In this document: one piece after another, positions 10,066 through 23,394 of the stretch | How the letters are laid out: each line of letters opens with the position of its first letter | Position numbering within the stretch: the first letter of the stretch is position 1 | DNA from: Diadema setosum | Lineage: Eukaryota; Echinodermata; Echinoidea; Diadematoida; Diadematidae | DNA: 64,000 bases | Reading direction: 5' to 3' | Assembly (NCBI GenBank): GCA_033980235.1 | Contig: CM067064.1 | Span: 2,158,501 to 2,222,500 of the forward strand | Translations under genes and position numbers: made by a program | The notes under the pieces: generated by a model | Told to the model about the DNA's origin: nothing | The model's input: the letters and a program-made list of their open reading frames with translations, nothing else | Databases searched by the model: none

Positions 10066-12650
10066 AGGTGATCCGAGTATCCTCTCGGATCACCTTCTGT
10101 ATCTGTACTGATTCTTTATTCTTCTTCTTCTTTATTTCTGGACAAAATTTGTGTATCGGTTAGCTCAGAAAGTCCTCTTCCTATCAATGTCAAAATCATA
10201 CCATATATGTATCGTGTCCCAAAGACGACCCATCAAGTAAAATCATAGTGATCAGTCGACCGTGACGTCACTATGACGTCATTATATGAAAACACATTCT
10301 CAATCATATCTCATTAATGGAATGGAATTTTTCAATGAAATTTACGTCACATATAGTTCAAGTCAAGCGCATTCTACTCATATAATCAAAATTCATATTT
10401 TCTCTTAAAACGTGCGCGTACGCGCGCGTTGAAATATTTGTATGCTCAAATCGAGCTCAAAATTTTTTTGCACACGTTTCAGACCATTTGGAGCATTTTT
10501 TGAAAAATTGAAAAAATCGGACGGACGCGTACGCGCGCGCACATATACGCACGCACAGCTCATATGCAATGAAAATTTCCCGTTTTTTCACTTTGATCGG
10601 ATGTCTGAAATGTCAAGGAATAGTTCTACCAAGTTTCAAGTCAATCCCACTCAAAATGACGTCATACGGGTCCGTCAAAGTTGAAATTCCGCGCGCGCGT
10701 CAATGGCGATATACAGTGCAACAATGCCAAAAAACTGCCAATTTTAAATCCGATTTTACTCGTCAGGATGGACGGTGACCCCCCATTTTCTTTACATATT
10801 CTGAAAGCTGATGAGTTGTACATGTCATTTCATGGGTCGGCAATGCTGGAAAAATGATTAAAATATATCAAATTTCTTAATAAAGTTAAAAAAGTAAATT
10901 TTCAAAATGACGTCATCAAATTTCAAGTTCATTCAAGCATATCTCACTTATTCTTTAGTTGATTTTCGTCCAAATTTCAATATGTTGTAGCTTATTAAAT
11001 GGTCTTTCAGATATATAATAACAACAATTTGACTGGATGACGGCATCACCTCGTAAAAAGGGATTTAAAGTAACATTGTTAAATTTGACCAGTTTACGTG
11101 TTATCTCTATGGGAGTGCAGTTTTTCTGGAAATGAAAACTGACATGACTATCTTTATCGAGCACTAGCTCACTTATGCTTCGGTGAATTTCTCCCATATT
11201 TTAGTATGTTGTAGCTGAGACTTTGGGCTATCGTGAGTGTGCCCTTCGTTTTTTCATACGGAGTCGGCATCATGCCCAAAAACTTGGTTGAAATTAAAGC
11301 TTATCTTCCATGTATTTTCATATTCCTTTCTTTCTGCAAATTTCTTTGCAATAACTTAAGAAAAACAAGCTCTATCAGCCCAATATTTTGCACAAGTTTA
11401 GTTTATGTCACGTACATTATTTCATGAAATAACAACTACTTGATCGGGCACCTTCTTGGGTATGTAAATTAGGGTCAAAGGTAAAAAATGTTTTATCCTG
11501 TATCTTGGTGAATACATGTCCTATCTTTCCCATATTTTGCACACGTAAAGACCATGTTACAAGGATCATTTCACAAAATAACCATTTTTGGCTTAGAGGT
11601 CATCTTGTCTGTGCAAAGTGGGGTCAAAGGTCATATGCACTTCTTTCTTTATCTTCGTTATGACGTGTTATCTTTATGGGAGGTAAATTTTTCTAGATGT
11701 GAAAATTGACCTGATTGTCTTTATCGACGACTAGCTCACTTACCCTTCGGTGAATTTCTCCCAGATTTTAGTATGTTGTAGCCAATTTAATACTCTTTAA
11801 GTTTTGTTCTATCAAAGTTTTAATCGGATGATGTCTTCACCTCGTGAAAATGGATATAATGTAACCTTGTCAAGTTTAACCAGTTTACGTGTTATCTCTA
11901 TGGGAGGGAATTTTTCTGGAAATGAAAATTGACATGACGGTCTTTATCGAGCACTAGCTCACTTACTCTTCGGTGAATTTCTCCCAGATTTTAGTTTGTT
12001 GTAGCTGAGACTCTGAGCTGTCGTCGAGGTTTTCTCTATTTTTTCATACGACGCCGAGATTACGTCAAAAAACTTGGTTGAAATCAAACTTATCTTCGAT
12101 GTATTGAGATATTTCTTTCTTTCTGCAACTTTCTCTGCAATAACTCAAGAAAAACACCCCCTATCATCCCCATATTTTGCACATGTTTAGTTCATGTCAC
12201 GTACATTATTTAATAAAATAACAACTACTTGATCAGACGTCATCTTGGGTATGTAAATTAGGGTCAAGGTCATAAATGTATCATCTTGTATCTTGGTGAA
12301 TACATGTCTTATCTTTTCCATATTTTGCACACGTAAAGACCATGTTACAAGGATCATTTCACAAAATAACCACTTTTTGCTCAGATGCCATCTTGGCTGT
12401 GCAAAGTGCGGTCAAAGGTCATATGTACTTCATTTTGTATCTTCGTTATAGTGTATACGGAATTTGGTACCAAAGATGGCAGACCTGACTCCCTTTTCTA
12501 AATGAGAATCCAAACATCACACGGCCAATGTTCCTAAACACAGATGAAACCTGTATGGTAATGCCTATATTGGGATCAGAACTCAAATCATTGATTTTCG
12601 AAAAGATCGGATCACCTAATTTGTCAGTGTTGACAAATTCCAAGTCTAGT
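10066..12650 (+). mobile_element. Array unit 1 (full length)
   Basis: Full 5' hairpin: GGTGATCCGAG at 10067-10077 and CTCGGATCACC at 10084-10094. CTAG-T is at 12646-12650. Four TGACGTCA octamers are at 10263, 10274, 10657 and 10908. It has the same length as unit 5 (2585 bp) and looks nearly identical to it. Confidence 0.72.
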
Positions 12651-15573
12651 TAGGTGATCCGAGTATCCTCTCGGATCACCTATTGTATCTGTACGGATTC
12701 TTTCTTCTTCTTCTTCTTCTTCTTCTTCTTTATTTCTTTCTCCTCAAATCTTGTGTATCGGTTAACTTAAAAAGTCCCCTACCTATCACTTTCAAACTTA
12801 TACCATATATGTATCATGTCCTAAGGACGACAGATCTAGTGTATCAATGTGATCAGTTAAACGTGACGTCATTATGACGTCATTATCTGAAATCACGTTT
12901 ACATCAATATCTCATTAATGGAATGGAATTTTTGAATGAAATTAAGATATCATATAGTTCAAGTCAAGGTCTATTGATATATTTCATAAAATTTAGTCAC
13001 GTTCATACTAAACGAGCGCGTACGCGCGCGTTGAAATTTAAACATGCTCCAACCAACCTCAAAATTGTTTTGCACACGTTTCAGGTCATTTACTGCATTT
13101 CAAAAAAAATCGACGGACGCGTACGCGCGCGCGCATATACGCACGCAAAGCTCATATGCAATGGAAATTTCACGTTTTATCGCACGGATCGAATGTCTGA
13201 AATGTCAAGGAATATTTCTACCAAGTTTCAAGTCGATCCGATTCAATATGACGTCATACGGGCCCGTCAAAGTTGAAATTCCGCGCGCGCGTCAATGGCG
13301 ATATGCAGTGCAACTATGCCAAAAAATTGCTAATTTTAGATCCGATTTTACTCGTCAGGATGGACGGTGACCCCCCATTTTCTTTACATATTTTGAAAGC
13401 TGATGAGTTGTACATGTCATTTCATGGGAGGGCAATGCTGACAAAATGATTAAAAGATATCAAATTTCTTAATAAAGTAAAAAAAGTAAATTTTCAAAAT
13501 GACGTCATCAAATTTCAAGTTCACTCAAGCTTATCTCACTAGTCCTTTGTCAATTTTCACCCAGATTTCAGTATGTTGTAGCTTATTTTATGTTCTTTCA
13601 AACATAAAGTTACAATATTTTGATTAGATAACGGTATCACCTCGTAAAAATGGATTGAATGTGATCTTGTCAAATTTGACCAGTTTACGTGTTATCTCTA
13701 TGGGAGTGCAGTTTTTCTGGAAATGAAAATTGACATGACTATCTTTATCGAGCACTAGCTAACTTACCCTTCGGTGCATTTCTCCCAGATTTTAATATGT
13801 TGTAGCTGAGACTTTACGCTACCGTAAGTGTGCCCTTCGTTTTTTCATACGATGTCGGGATCACGTCAAAACTTTTGGTTGAAATTCAGGCTTATCTTCG
13901 ATGTATTGAGATATTTCTGCAACTTTCTTTGCAATAACTCAAGAAAAACGGCCTCTATCACTTCCATATTTTGCACATGTTTAGTTCATGTCACGTCAAT
14001 TATTTCATAAAATAACAACTACTTGATCGGACACCATCTTGGGTATGTAAATTAGGGTCAAAGGTCATAAGTGTTTCATCGAGTATCTTAGTGAATACAT
14101 GTCCTATCTTTCCCATATTTTGCACACGCAAAGACCATGTTACAAGGATCATTTCACAAAATAATTACTTTTTACTCAGATGCCATCTTGTCTGTGCAAA
14201 TTGAGGTCAAAGGTCATATGTACTTCTTTTTGTATCTTCGTTATGACGTGTTATCTCTATGGGAGGGAATTTTTTTTAATGTGAATATTGACATGATCGT
14301 CTTTATCGAGCACTAGCTAACTTACCCTTCGGTGATTTTCTCCCAGATTTTAATATGTTGTAGCTGAGACTTTACGCTACCGTAAGTGTGCCCTTCGTTT
14401 TTTCATACGATGTCGGAATCACGTCAAAACTTTTGGTTGAAATTCAGGCTTATCTTCGATGTATTGAGATATTTCTTTCTTTCTGCAACTTTCTTTGCAA
14501 TAACTCAAGAAAAACGGCCTCTATCACTTCCATATTTTGCACATGTTTAGTTCATGTCACGTCAATTATTTCATAAAATAACAACTACTTGATCGGACAC
14601 CATCTTGGGTATGTAAATTAGGGTCAAAGGTCATAAGTGTTTCATCGAGTATCTTAGTGAATACATGTCCTATCTTTCCCATATTTTGCACACGCAAAGA
14701 CCATGTTACAAGGATCATTTCACAAAATAATTACTTTTTACTCAGATGCCATCTTGTCTGTGCAAATTGAGGTCAAAGGTCATATGTTCTTCTTTTTGTA
14801 TCTTCGTTATGACGTGTTATCTCTATGGGAGGGAATTTTTTTAATGTGAATATTGACATGATCGTCTTAATCGAGCACTAGCTCACTTACCCTTTGGTGA
14901 ATTTCTCCCAGATTTTCATATGTTCTAGCTGAGACTTTGAGCTGTCGTCAAAGTTCTCTCTATTTTTTCATACGACGCCGAGATCACGTCAAAAAACTTG
15001 GTTGAATTTAAAGCTTATCTTCTATGTATTGAGATATTTCTTTCTTTCTGCATCTTTCTTTGCAATAACTCAAGAAAAACACGCCCAATCACCCCCATAT
15101 TTTCCACATGTTTAGTTCATGTCACGTACATTATTTCATAAAATAACAACTACTAGATCGGACAACATCTTGGGTATGTAAATTAGGGTCAAAGGTCATA
15201 AATGTTTCATCTTGTATCTTGGTGAATACCTGTCCTATCTTTCCCATATTTTTCACACGTATACACGATGTCGCGAGAATCATTTCACAAAATAACCACT
15301 ATTTCATCAGATGCAATCTTGGGAGTGCAAAGGTGGGTCAAAGGTCATATGTACTTGTTGCTGTTTCTTCGTTATAGTGTATACAGAATTTGGTACCAAA
15401 CATGGCAGATATGACTCCCTTTGCTAAATGAGAATGCAAACATCACACGGCCAATGTCTCTAAACACAGATGAAACTTGTATGGTCATGCCTATTGCGAT
15501 CAGGACTCGAATCATTGATAAAAAAAATCGGATCACCTTAATTTGTCAGTGATGACAAATTACAATCTCTAGT
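12651..15573 (+). mobile_element. Array unit 2 (full, with an extra 560-bp module)
   Basis: It has the 5' hairpin, then nine or so TTC triplets. It carries two adjacent, almost equal modules (about 13687-14244 and 14245-14810), where the related unit 7 has one. The 3' hairpin is followed by CTAG at 15569-15572. Confidence 0.7.
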
Positions 15574-17570
15574 CTTCTTCTTCTTCTTCTTCTTCTTCTT
15601 TATTTCTCCGCAAAAGTTGTGTAGAGATAAGCTCAGAAAGTGCATTGCCTATGAATGTCAAACTTATACCATATGTGTATCATGTCCCAAAGACGACATG
15701 TCAAGTAAAATCGTAGTGATCAGTCGACCGTGACGTCACTATGACGTCATTATATGAAAACACATTTTCAATCATATCTCATTAATGGAGTGGAATTTCT
15801 CAATGAAATTTACGTCACATAAATTTCAATTCAAGGGAATTCTACCCACATTTTCAGAATTCCTCGCATCGTAAAGACGTGCGCGTACGCGCGCGTTGAA
15901 ATATTTGTATGCTCCAATCAAGCTCAAATTTTTTTTGCATACGTTTCAGACAATTTGGAGCATTTTTTGAAAAATTGAAAAAATTGGACGGACGCGTACG
16001 CGCGCGCACATGTACGCACGTACAGCTCATATGCAACAGAAATTTCCCGATTTCTTACATTTATCGGATGTCTGAAAAGTCAAGGAATATTTCTAGCAAG
16101 TTTCAAGTCAATCCGACTCAATATGACGTCATACGGGACTGTCAAAGTTGAAATTCCGCGCGCGCGTCAATGGCGATATACAGTGCAACAATGCAAAAAA
16201 ACCGCCAATTTTAAATCCGATTTTACTCGTCAGGATGGACGGTGACCCCCAATTTTCTTTACATATTCTGAAAGCTGATGAGTTGTACATGTCAGTTTAT
16301 GGGTTGGCGATACTGAAAAAGTGATTCAAAGATATCAAATTTCTTAATAAAGTAAAAAAAGTAAATTTTCAAAATGACGTCATCAAATTTCAAGTTCACT
16401 CGAGCGTATCTCACTTATCCTTTGCCGATTTTCACCCAGATTTCAGTATGTTGTAGCTTATTAAATGTTCTTTCATTAATGTAATTACAACATTTTGATT
16501 GGATGGCGGCATCATCTCGTAAAATTTGATTAAAAGTAATCTTGTCAAATTCGACCAGTTTACGTGTTATCTCTATGGGAGAGCAGTTTTTCTGGCAGTG
16601 AAAATTGACATGACTATCTTTTTCGAGCATTAGCTCACTTATGCTTCGGTGAATTTTTCCCAGATTTTAGTATGATGTAGCTGAGACTTTGGGCTATCGT
16701 TAGTGTGCCCTCCATTTTTTCATACGAGGCCGGCATCACGTCGAAAAACTTGGTTGAAAATGGCACGTGGCTTCGATGCAGCGTCATTTTGCTTAATACA
16801 CAGGGCCTATGGAGCATGAAATAGGTCATTGCATAGCGCATCCGACTCGTAATCCTAAGGTCCGTGGTTCGAGCCTCACCCTTGCCAAAATTTTTTTATT
16901 TTTTTTTCAAACTCTTTTTTTTCTTCTTTTTCTTTATTTAGTCTTGATCTCCCTTCCTAACTTTATCTTTTTCTGATTTTTTAATGCTTCTCCTTCAAAT
17001 TTCTATGAAATAACATAATTTTTTCTTTATTTTTCTTTCTTTCTACTACATTCTGTGCAATAGATGAAGAACAACAATGGTTATCAATCCCATATTTTGC
17101 ACATGTTTAGTTCATGTCACGTAAATTATTTCATAAAATAACAACTTCTTGATCGGACACCATCTTGGGTATGTAAATTAGGGTCAAAGGTCATAAATGT
17201 TTCATCCTGTATCTTGGTGAATACATGTCCTATCTTTCCAATATTTTGCACACACAAAGATCACGTTACCAGGATCATTTCACAAAATAACCATTTCTTT
17301 CTCAGATGCCATCTTGGCTGTGCAAAGTGGGGTTAATGGTCAAATATACTTTATTCTGTATCTTCGTTATAAGGTATACGGAATATGGTACCAAAGATGG
17401 CAAACCCGACTCCCTTTTTTTTAAATGAGAATCCAAACATCACACGGCCAATGTCAATAACCACAGATGAACCTTTACGGTCATGCCTATTGGGATCAGG
17501 ACTCAAATCATTGATTTTCGAAGAGATCGGATCACCTAATTTGTCAGTGTTGACAAATTCCGAGTCTAGT
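15574..17570 (+). mobile_element. Array unit 3 (no 5' hairpin, carries a SINE)
   Basis: It starts directly in the (TTC)n tract, so its head is missing or lies elsewhere. A SINE-like block is inserted at about 16760-17030. It is shorter than average (1997 bp) because it has fewer internal modules. Confidence 0.65.
16760..17030 (+). repeat. SINE-like block inside unit 3
   Basis: A tRNA-like core (GCATAGCGCATCCGACTCG, then GGTTCGAGCC at 16866) is followed by a T-rich tail. The anticodon-loop position reads CTCGTAA. The block replaces normal unit sequence between GGTTGAAA and TTTCTTTCTTTCT. Unit 6 has the same block at the same place. Confidence 0.5.
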
Positions 17571-20500
17571 GTTAAACTTCCCGTTGTCACAAAAAAAGAT
17601 CTTTCTCCTCAAAAGTTGTGTATCGATTAGCTCAGAAAGTACTCTTCCTATCAATTTCAAAATTATACCATATATGTATCATGACCCAAAGACGACAAAT
17701 TTTATAAAATCATAGTAATCAGTCGACGGTGACGTCACTATGACGTCATTATATGAAAACACATTCTCATTCATATCTCATTAATGGAATGGAATTTTTC
17801 AATGAAATTTACGTCAGAAATAGTTCAAGTTAAGGTAATTCTACTCATGTTTTCAAATTTCATCTATAATCTTAAAACGTGCGCGTACGCGCGCGTTGAA
17901 ATATTTGTATGCTCCAATCGAGCTCAAATTTTTTTTGCACACGTTTCAGACCATTTGGAACATTTTTTGAAAAATTGAAAAAATCGGACAGACGCGTACG
18001 CGCGCGCTCATATACGCACGCACAGCTCATATGCAAAAGAAATTTCCCGTTTTCTCACTATGATCGGATGTCTAAAATGTCACGGAATACTTCTACCAAG
18101 TTTCAAGTTAATCCGACACAATATGACATCATACGGGCCCGTCAACGTTGAAATTCCGCGCGCGCGTCAATGGAGATATACAGTGCAACTATGACAAAAA
18201 ACCGCCAATTTTAAATCCGATTTTACTCGTCAGGATGGACGGTGACCCCCCATTTTCTTTACATATTTTGAAAGCTGATGAGTTGTAACATATCATTTCA
18301 TGGGTTGGCGATACTAAAAAAAATGATTAAAAGATAACAAATTTCTTAATAAAATAAAAAGAGTAAATTTTCAAAATGACGTCATCAAATTTCAAGTTCA
18401 TTCAAGCATATCTCACTTATTCTTTAGTTGATTTTCGTCCAAATTTCAATATGTTGTAGCGTATTAAATGGTCTTTCAGATATATAATAACAACAATTTG
18501 ATTGGATGACGGCATCACCTCGTAAAAAGGGATTAAATGTAACATTGTTAAATTTGACCAGTTTACGTGTTATCTCTATGGGAGTGCAGTTTTTCTGGAA
18601 ATGAAAACTGACATGACTATCTTTATCGAGCAGTAGCTCACTTATGCTTCGGTGAAGTTCTCCCATATTTTAATATGTTGTAGCTGAGACTTTGGGCTAT
18701 CGTGAATGTGCCCTTCGTTTTTTCATACGGAGTCGCCATCATGCCCAAAAACTTGGTTGAAATTAAAGCTTATCTTCCATGTATTTTCATATTCCTTTCT
18801 TTCTGCAACTTTCTTTGCAATAACTCAAGAAAAACAAGCTCTATCAGCCCAATATTTTGCACATGTTTAGTTTATGTCACGTACATTATTTCATAAAATA
18901 ACAACTACTTGATCGGGCACCTTCTTGGGTATGTAAATTAGGGTCAAAGGTCAAAAATGTTTCATCCTGTATCTTGGTGAATACATGTCTTATCTTTCCC
19001 ATATTTTGCATACGTAAAGACCATGTTACAAGAATCATTTCACAAACTAACCACTTTTTGCTCAGACGCCATCTTGTCTGTGCAAAGTAGGGTCAAAGGT
19101 CATATGTACTTCTTTCTTTATCTTCATTATGACGTGTTATCTCTATGGGAGGGAATTTTTCTAGATGTGAAAATTGACATGATTGTCTTTATCGACGACT
19201 AGCTCAATTACCCTTCGGTGAATTTCTTCCAGATTTTAGTATGTTGTAGCCAATGTAATACTCTTTAAGTTTTCTTCAATCAAAGTTTTAATCGGATGAT
19301 GTCTTCACCTCGGGAAAATAGATAAAATGTAACCTTGTCAAATTTAACCAGTTTACGTGTTATCTCTATGGGAGGGAATTTTTCTGGAAATGAAAATTGA
19401 CATGACGGTCTTTATCGAACACTAGCTCACTTACTCTTCTGTGAATTTCTCCCAGATTTTAATATGTTGTAGCTGAGACTTTGGGCTATCGTCAGTGTTT
19501 TCTCCAGTTTTTTATACGACGCCGAGATCACGTCAAAAAACTTGGTTGAAATCAAACTTATCTTCGATGCATTGAGATATTTCTTTCGCTCTGCAACTTT
19601 CTTTGCAATAACTCAAGAAAAACAGCCCTTATCATCCCCATATTTTGCACATGTTTACCTCATGTCACGTACATTATTTCATAAAATAACAACTACTTGA
19701 TCGAACACCGTCTTGGGTATGTAAATTTGGGTCAAAGGTCATAAATGTTTTATCCTGTATCTTGGTGAATACATGTCTTTTCTTTCCCATATTTTGCACA
19801 CGCAAAGACCATGTTACAAGAATCATTTCACAAAATAACCACTTTTTGCTCAGACGCCATCTTGGGTGTGCAAAGTGGTGTCAAAGGTCATATGTACTTC
19901 TTTCTCTTTCCTCGTTATGACGTGTTATCTCTAGGGGAGGGAATTTTTCTAGATGTGAAAGTTGACATGATTGTCTTTATCGAGCACTAGCTCACTTACC
20001 CTTCGGTGAATTTTTACGGGATTTTAATATGTTGTAGCTGTTACTTTGCGCTATCGGATGTGTGTCTTGTTTTTTCATACGATGTCGGGATCACGGTAAA
20101 ATACTTGGTTGAAATTAAAGCTTATCTTCGATGTATTGAGATATTTCTTTCTTTCTGCAACTTTCTTTGCAATAACTCAAGAAAAACAGGCTCTATCACC
20201 ACCATATTTTGCACATGTTTAGTTCATGTCACGTACATTATTTCATAAAATAACAACTACTTGATCGAACACCGTCTTGGGTATGTAAATTTGGGTCAAA
20301 GGTCATAAATGTTTTATCCTGTATCTTGGTGAATACATGTCCTTTCTTTCCCATATTTTGCTCACGCAAAGACCATGTTACAAGAATCATTTCACAAACT
20401 AACCACTTTTTGCTCAGACGCCATCTTGGGTGTGCAAAGTGGGGTCAAAGGTCAAATATACTTCGTTTTGTATCTTCGTTAGTGTATACGGAATTCGGTA

Positions 20501-20682
20501 CCAAAGATGGTAGGTCTGACTCACTTTTCTAAATGAGATTCTAAACATCACACGGCTGCAATGTCCCCTAAACACAGATGAAACCTGTATGGTCATGCCT
20601 TTTGGGATCAGGTCTCAAATCATTGATTTTCGAAAAGATCGGATCACCTAATTTGTCAGTCTTGACAAATTCCAAGTCTAGT
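17571..20682 (+). mobile_element. Array unit 4 (alternative 5' end)
   Basis: It begins with GTTAAACTTCCCGTTGTCAC instead of the hairpin, a start shared with unit 8. At 3112 bp it is the longest unit and has three 560-bp-type modules. Confidence 0.65.
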
Positions 20683-20704
20683 TATTATTATTATTATTAT
20701 TATT
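20683..20704 (+). repeat. (TTA)n tract between array units 4 and 5
   Basis: About seven TTA triplets follow the CTAG-T of unit 4. They match the (TTA)n SINE tail at both array edges and are read as leftover target sequence. Confidence 0.8.
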
Positions 20705-20752
20705 AGGTGATCCGAGTATCCTCTCGGATCACCTTCTGTATCTGTACTGATT
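20705..20752 (+). mobile_element. Orphan 5' head of an array unit
   Basis: A complete 5' hairpin and TTCTGTATCTGTACTGATT are followed at once by a second head at 20753. This is read as an older unit cut by insertion of unit 5. Confidence 0.65.
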
Positions 20753-23337
20753 AGGTGATCCGAGTATCCTCTCGGATCACCTTCTGTATCTGTACTGATT
20801 CTTTATTCTTCTTCTTCTTTATTTCTGGACAAAATTTGTGTATCGGTTAGCTCAGAAAGTCCTCTTCCTATCAATGTCAAAATCATACCATATATGTATC
20901 GTGTCCCAAAGACGACCCATCAAGTAAAATCATAGTGATCAGTCGACCGTGACGTCACTATGACGTCATTATATGAAAACACATTCTCAATCATATCTCA
21001 TTAATGGAATGGAATTTTTCAATGAAATTTACGTCACATATAGTTCAAGTCAAGCGCATTCTACTCATATAATCAAAATTCATATTTTCTCTTAAAACGT
21101 GCGCGTACGCGCGCGTTGAAATATTTGTATGCTCAAATCGAGCTCAAAATTTTTTTGCACACGTTTCAGACCATTTGAAGCATTTTTTGAAAAATTGAAA
21201 AAATCGGACGGACGCGTACGCGCGCGCACATATACGCAGGCACAGCTCATATGCAATGAAAATTTCCCGTTTTTTCACTTTGATCGGATGTCTGAAATGT
21301 CAAGGAATAGTTCTACCAAGTTTCAAGTCAATCCCACTCAAAATGACGTCATACGGGTCCGTCAAAGTTGAAATTCCGCGCGCGCGTCAATGGCGATATA
21401 CAGTGCAACAATGCCAAAAAACTGCCAATTTTAAATCCGATTTTACTCGTCAGGATGGACGGTGACCCCCCATTTTCTTTACATATTCTGAAAGCTGATG
21501 AGTTGTACATGTCATTTCATGAGTTGGCAATGCTGGAAAAATGATTAAAATATATCAAATTTCTTAATAAAGTTAAAAAAGTAAATTTTCAAAATGACGT
21601 CATCAAATTTCAAGTTCATTCAAGCATATCTCACCTATTCTTTAGTTGATTTTCGTCCAAATTTCAATATGTTGTAGCTTATTAAATGGTCTTTCAGATA
21701 TATAATAACAACAATTTGACTGGATGACGGCATCACCTCGTAAAAAGGGATTTAAAGTAACATTGTTAAATTTGACCAGTTTACGTGTTATCTCTATGGG
21801 AGTGCAGTTTTTCTGGAAATGAAAACTGACATGACTATCTTTATCGAGCACTAGCTCACTTATGCTTCGGTGAATTTCTCCCATATTTTAGTATGTTGTA
21901 GCTGAGACTTTGGGCTATCGTAAGTGTGCCCTTCATTTTTTCATACGGAGTCGGCATCATGCCCAAAAACTTGGTTGAAATTAAAGCTTATCTTCCATGT
22001 ATTTTCATATTCCTTTCTTTCTGCAACTTTCTTTGCAATAACTTAAGAAAAACAAGCTCTATCAGCCCAATATTTTGCACATGTTTAGTTTATGTCACGT
22101 ACATTATTTCATAAAATAACAACTACTTGATCGGGCACCTTCTTGGGTATGTAAATTAGGGTCAAAGGTCAAAAATGTTTTATCCTGTATCTTGGTGAAT
22201 ACATGTCCTATCTTTCCCATATTTTGCACACGTAAAGACCATGTTACAAGGATCATTTCACAAAATAACCATTTTTGGCTTAGAGGTCATCTTGTCTGTG
22301 CAAAGTAGGGTCAAAGGTCATATGTACTTCTTTCTTTATCTTCGTTATGACGTGTTATCTTTATGGGAGGTAAATTTTTCTAGATGTGAAAATTGACCTG
22401 ATTGTCTTTATCGACGACTAGCTCACTTACCCTTCGGTGAATTTCTCCCAGATTTTAGTATGTTGTAGCCAATTTAATACTCTTTAAGTTTTGTTCCATC
22501 AAAGTTTTAATCGGATGATGTCTTCACCTCGTGAAAATGGATATAATGTAACCTTGTCAAATTTAACCAGTTTACGTGTTATCTCTATGGGAGGGAATTT
22601 TTCTGGAAATGAAAATTGACATGACGGTCTTTATCGAGCACTAGCTCACTTACTCTTCGGTGAATTTCTCCCAGATTTTAGTATGTTGTAGCTGAGACTC
22701 TGAGCTGTCGTCAAGGTTTTCTCTATTTTTTCATACGACGCCGAGATTACGTCAAAAAACTTGGTTGAAATCAAACTTATCTTCGATGTATTGAGATATT
22801 TCTTTCTTTCTGCAACTTTCTCTGCAATAACTCAAGAAAAACACCCCCTATCATCCCCATATTTTGCACATGTTTAGTTCATGTCACGTACATTATTTCA
22901 TAAAATAACAACTACTTGATCAGACGTCATCTTGGGTATGTAAATTATGGTCAAGGTCATAAATGTATCATCTTGTATCTTGGTGAATACATGTCTTATC
23001 TTTTCCATATTTTGCACACGTAAAGACCATGTTACAAGGATCATTTCACAAAATAACCACTTTTTGCTCAGATGCCATCTTGGCTGTGCAAAGTGCGGTC
23101 AAAGGTCATATGTACTTCATTTTGTATCTTCGTTATAGTGTATACGGAATTTGGTACCAAAGATGGCAGACCTGACTCCCTTTTCTAAATGAGAATCCAA
23201 ACATCACACGGCCAATGTTCCTAAACACAGATGAAACCTGTATGGTAATGCCTATATTGGGATCAGAACTCAAATCATTGATTTTCGAAAAGATCGGATC
23301 ACCTAATTTGTCAGTGTTGACAAATTCCAAGTCTAGT
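20753..23337 (+). mobile_element. Array unit 5 (full length)
   Basis: Length 2585 bp, the same as unit 1, with only scattered differences seen. The second half also matches the second half of unit 9. Confidence 0.72.
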
Positions 23338-23394
23338 TAGGTGATCCGAGTATCCTCTCGGATCACCTTCTGTTTTTGTACGGATTCTTTCTTT
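23338..23394 (+). mobile_element. Orphan 5' head before unit 6
   Basis: The 5' hairpin and TTCTGTTTTTGTACGGATTC end in TTTCTTT, where the head of unit 6 begins. A headless body that could complete it starts at 30913. Confidence 0.65.

Noticed and set aside
16820..16886. tRNA-Thr (CGT) gene
   Set aside because: The core is tRNA-like but stems pair poorly, and the same block occurs at the same place in another array unit, so it is a SINE.
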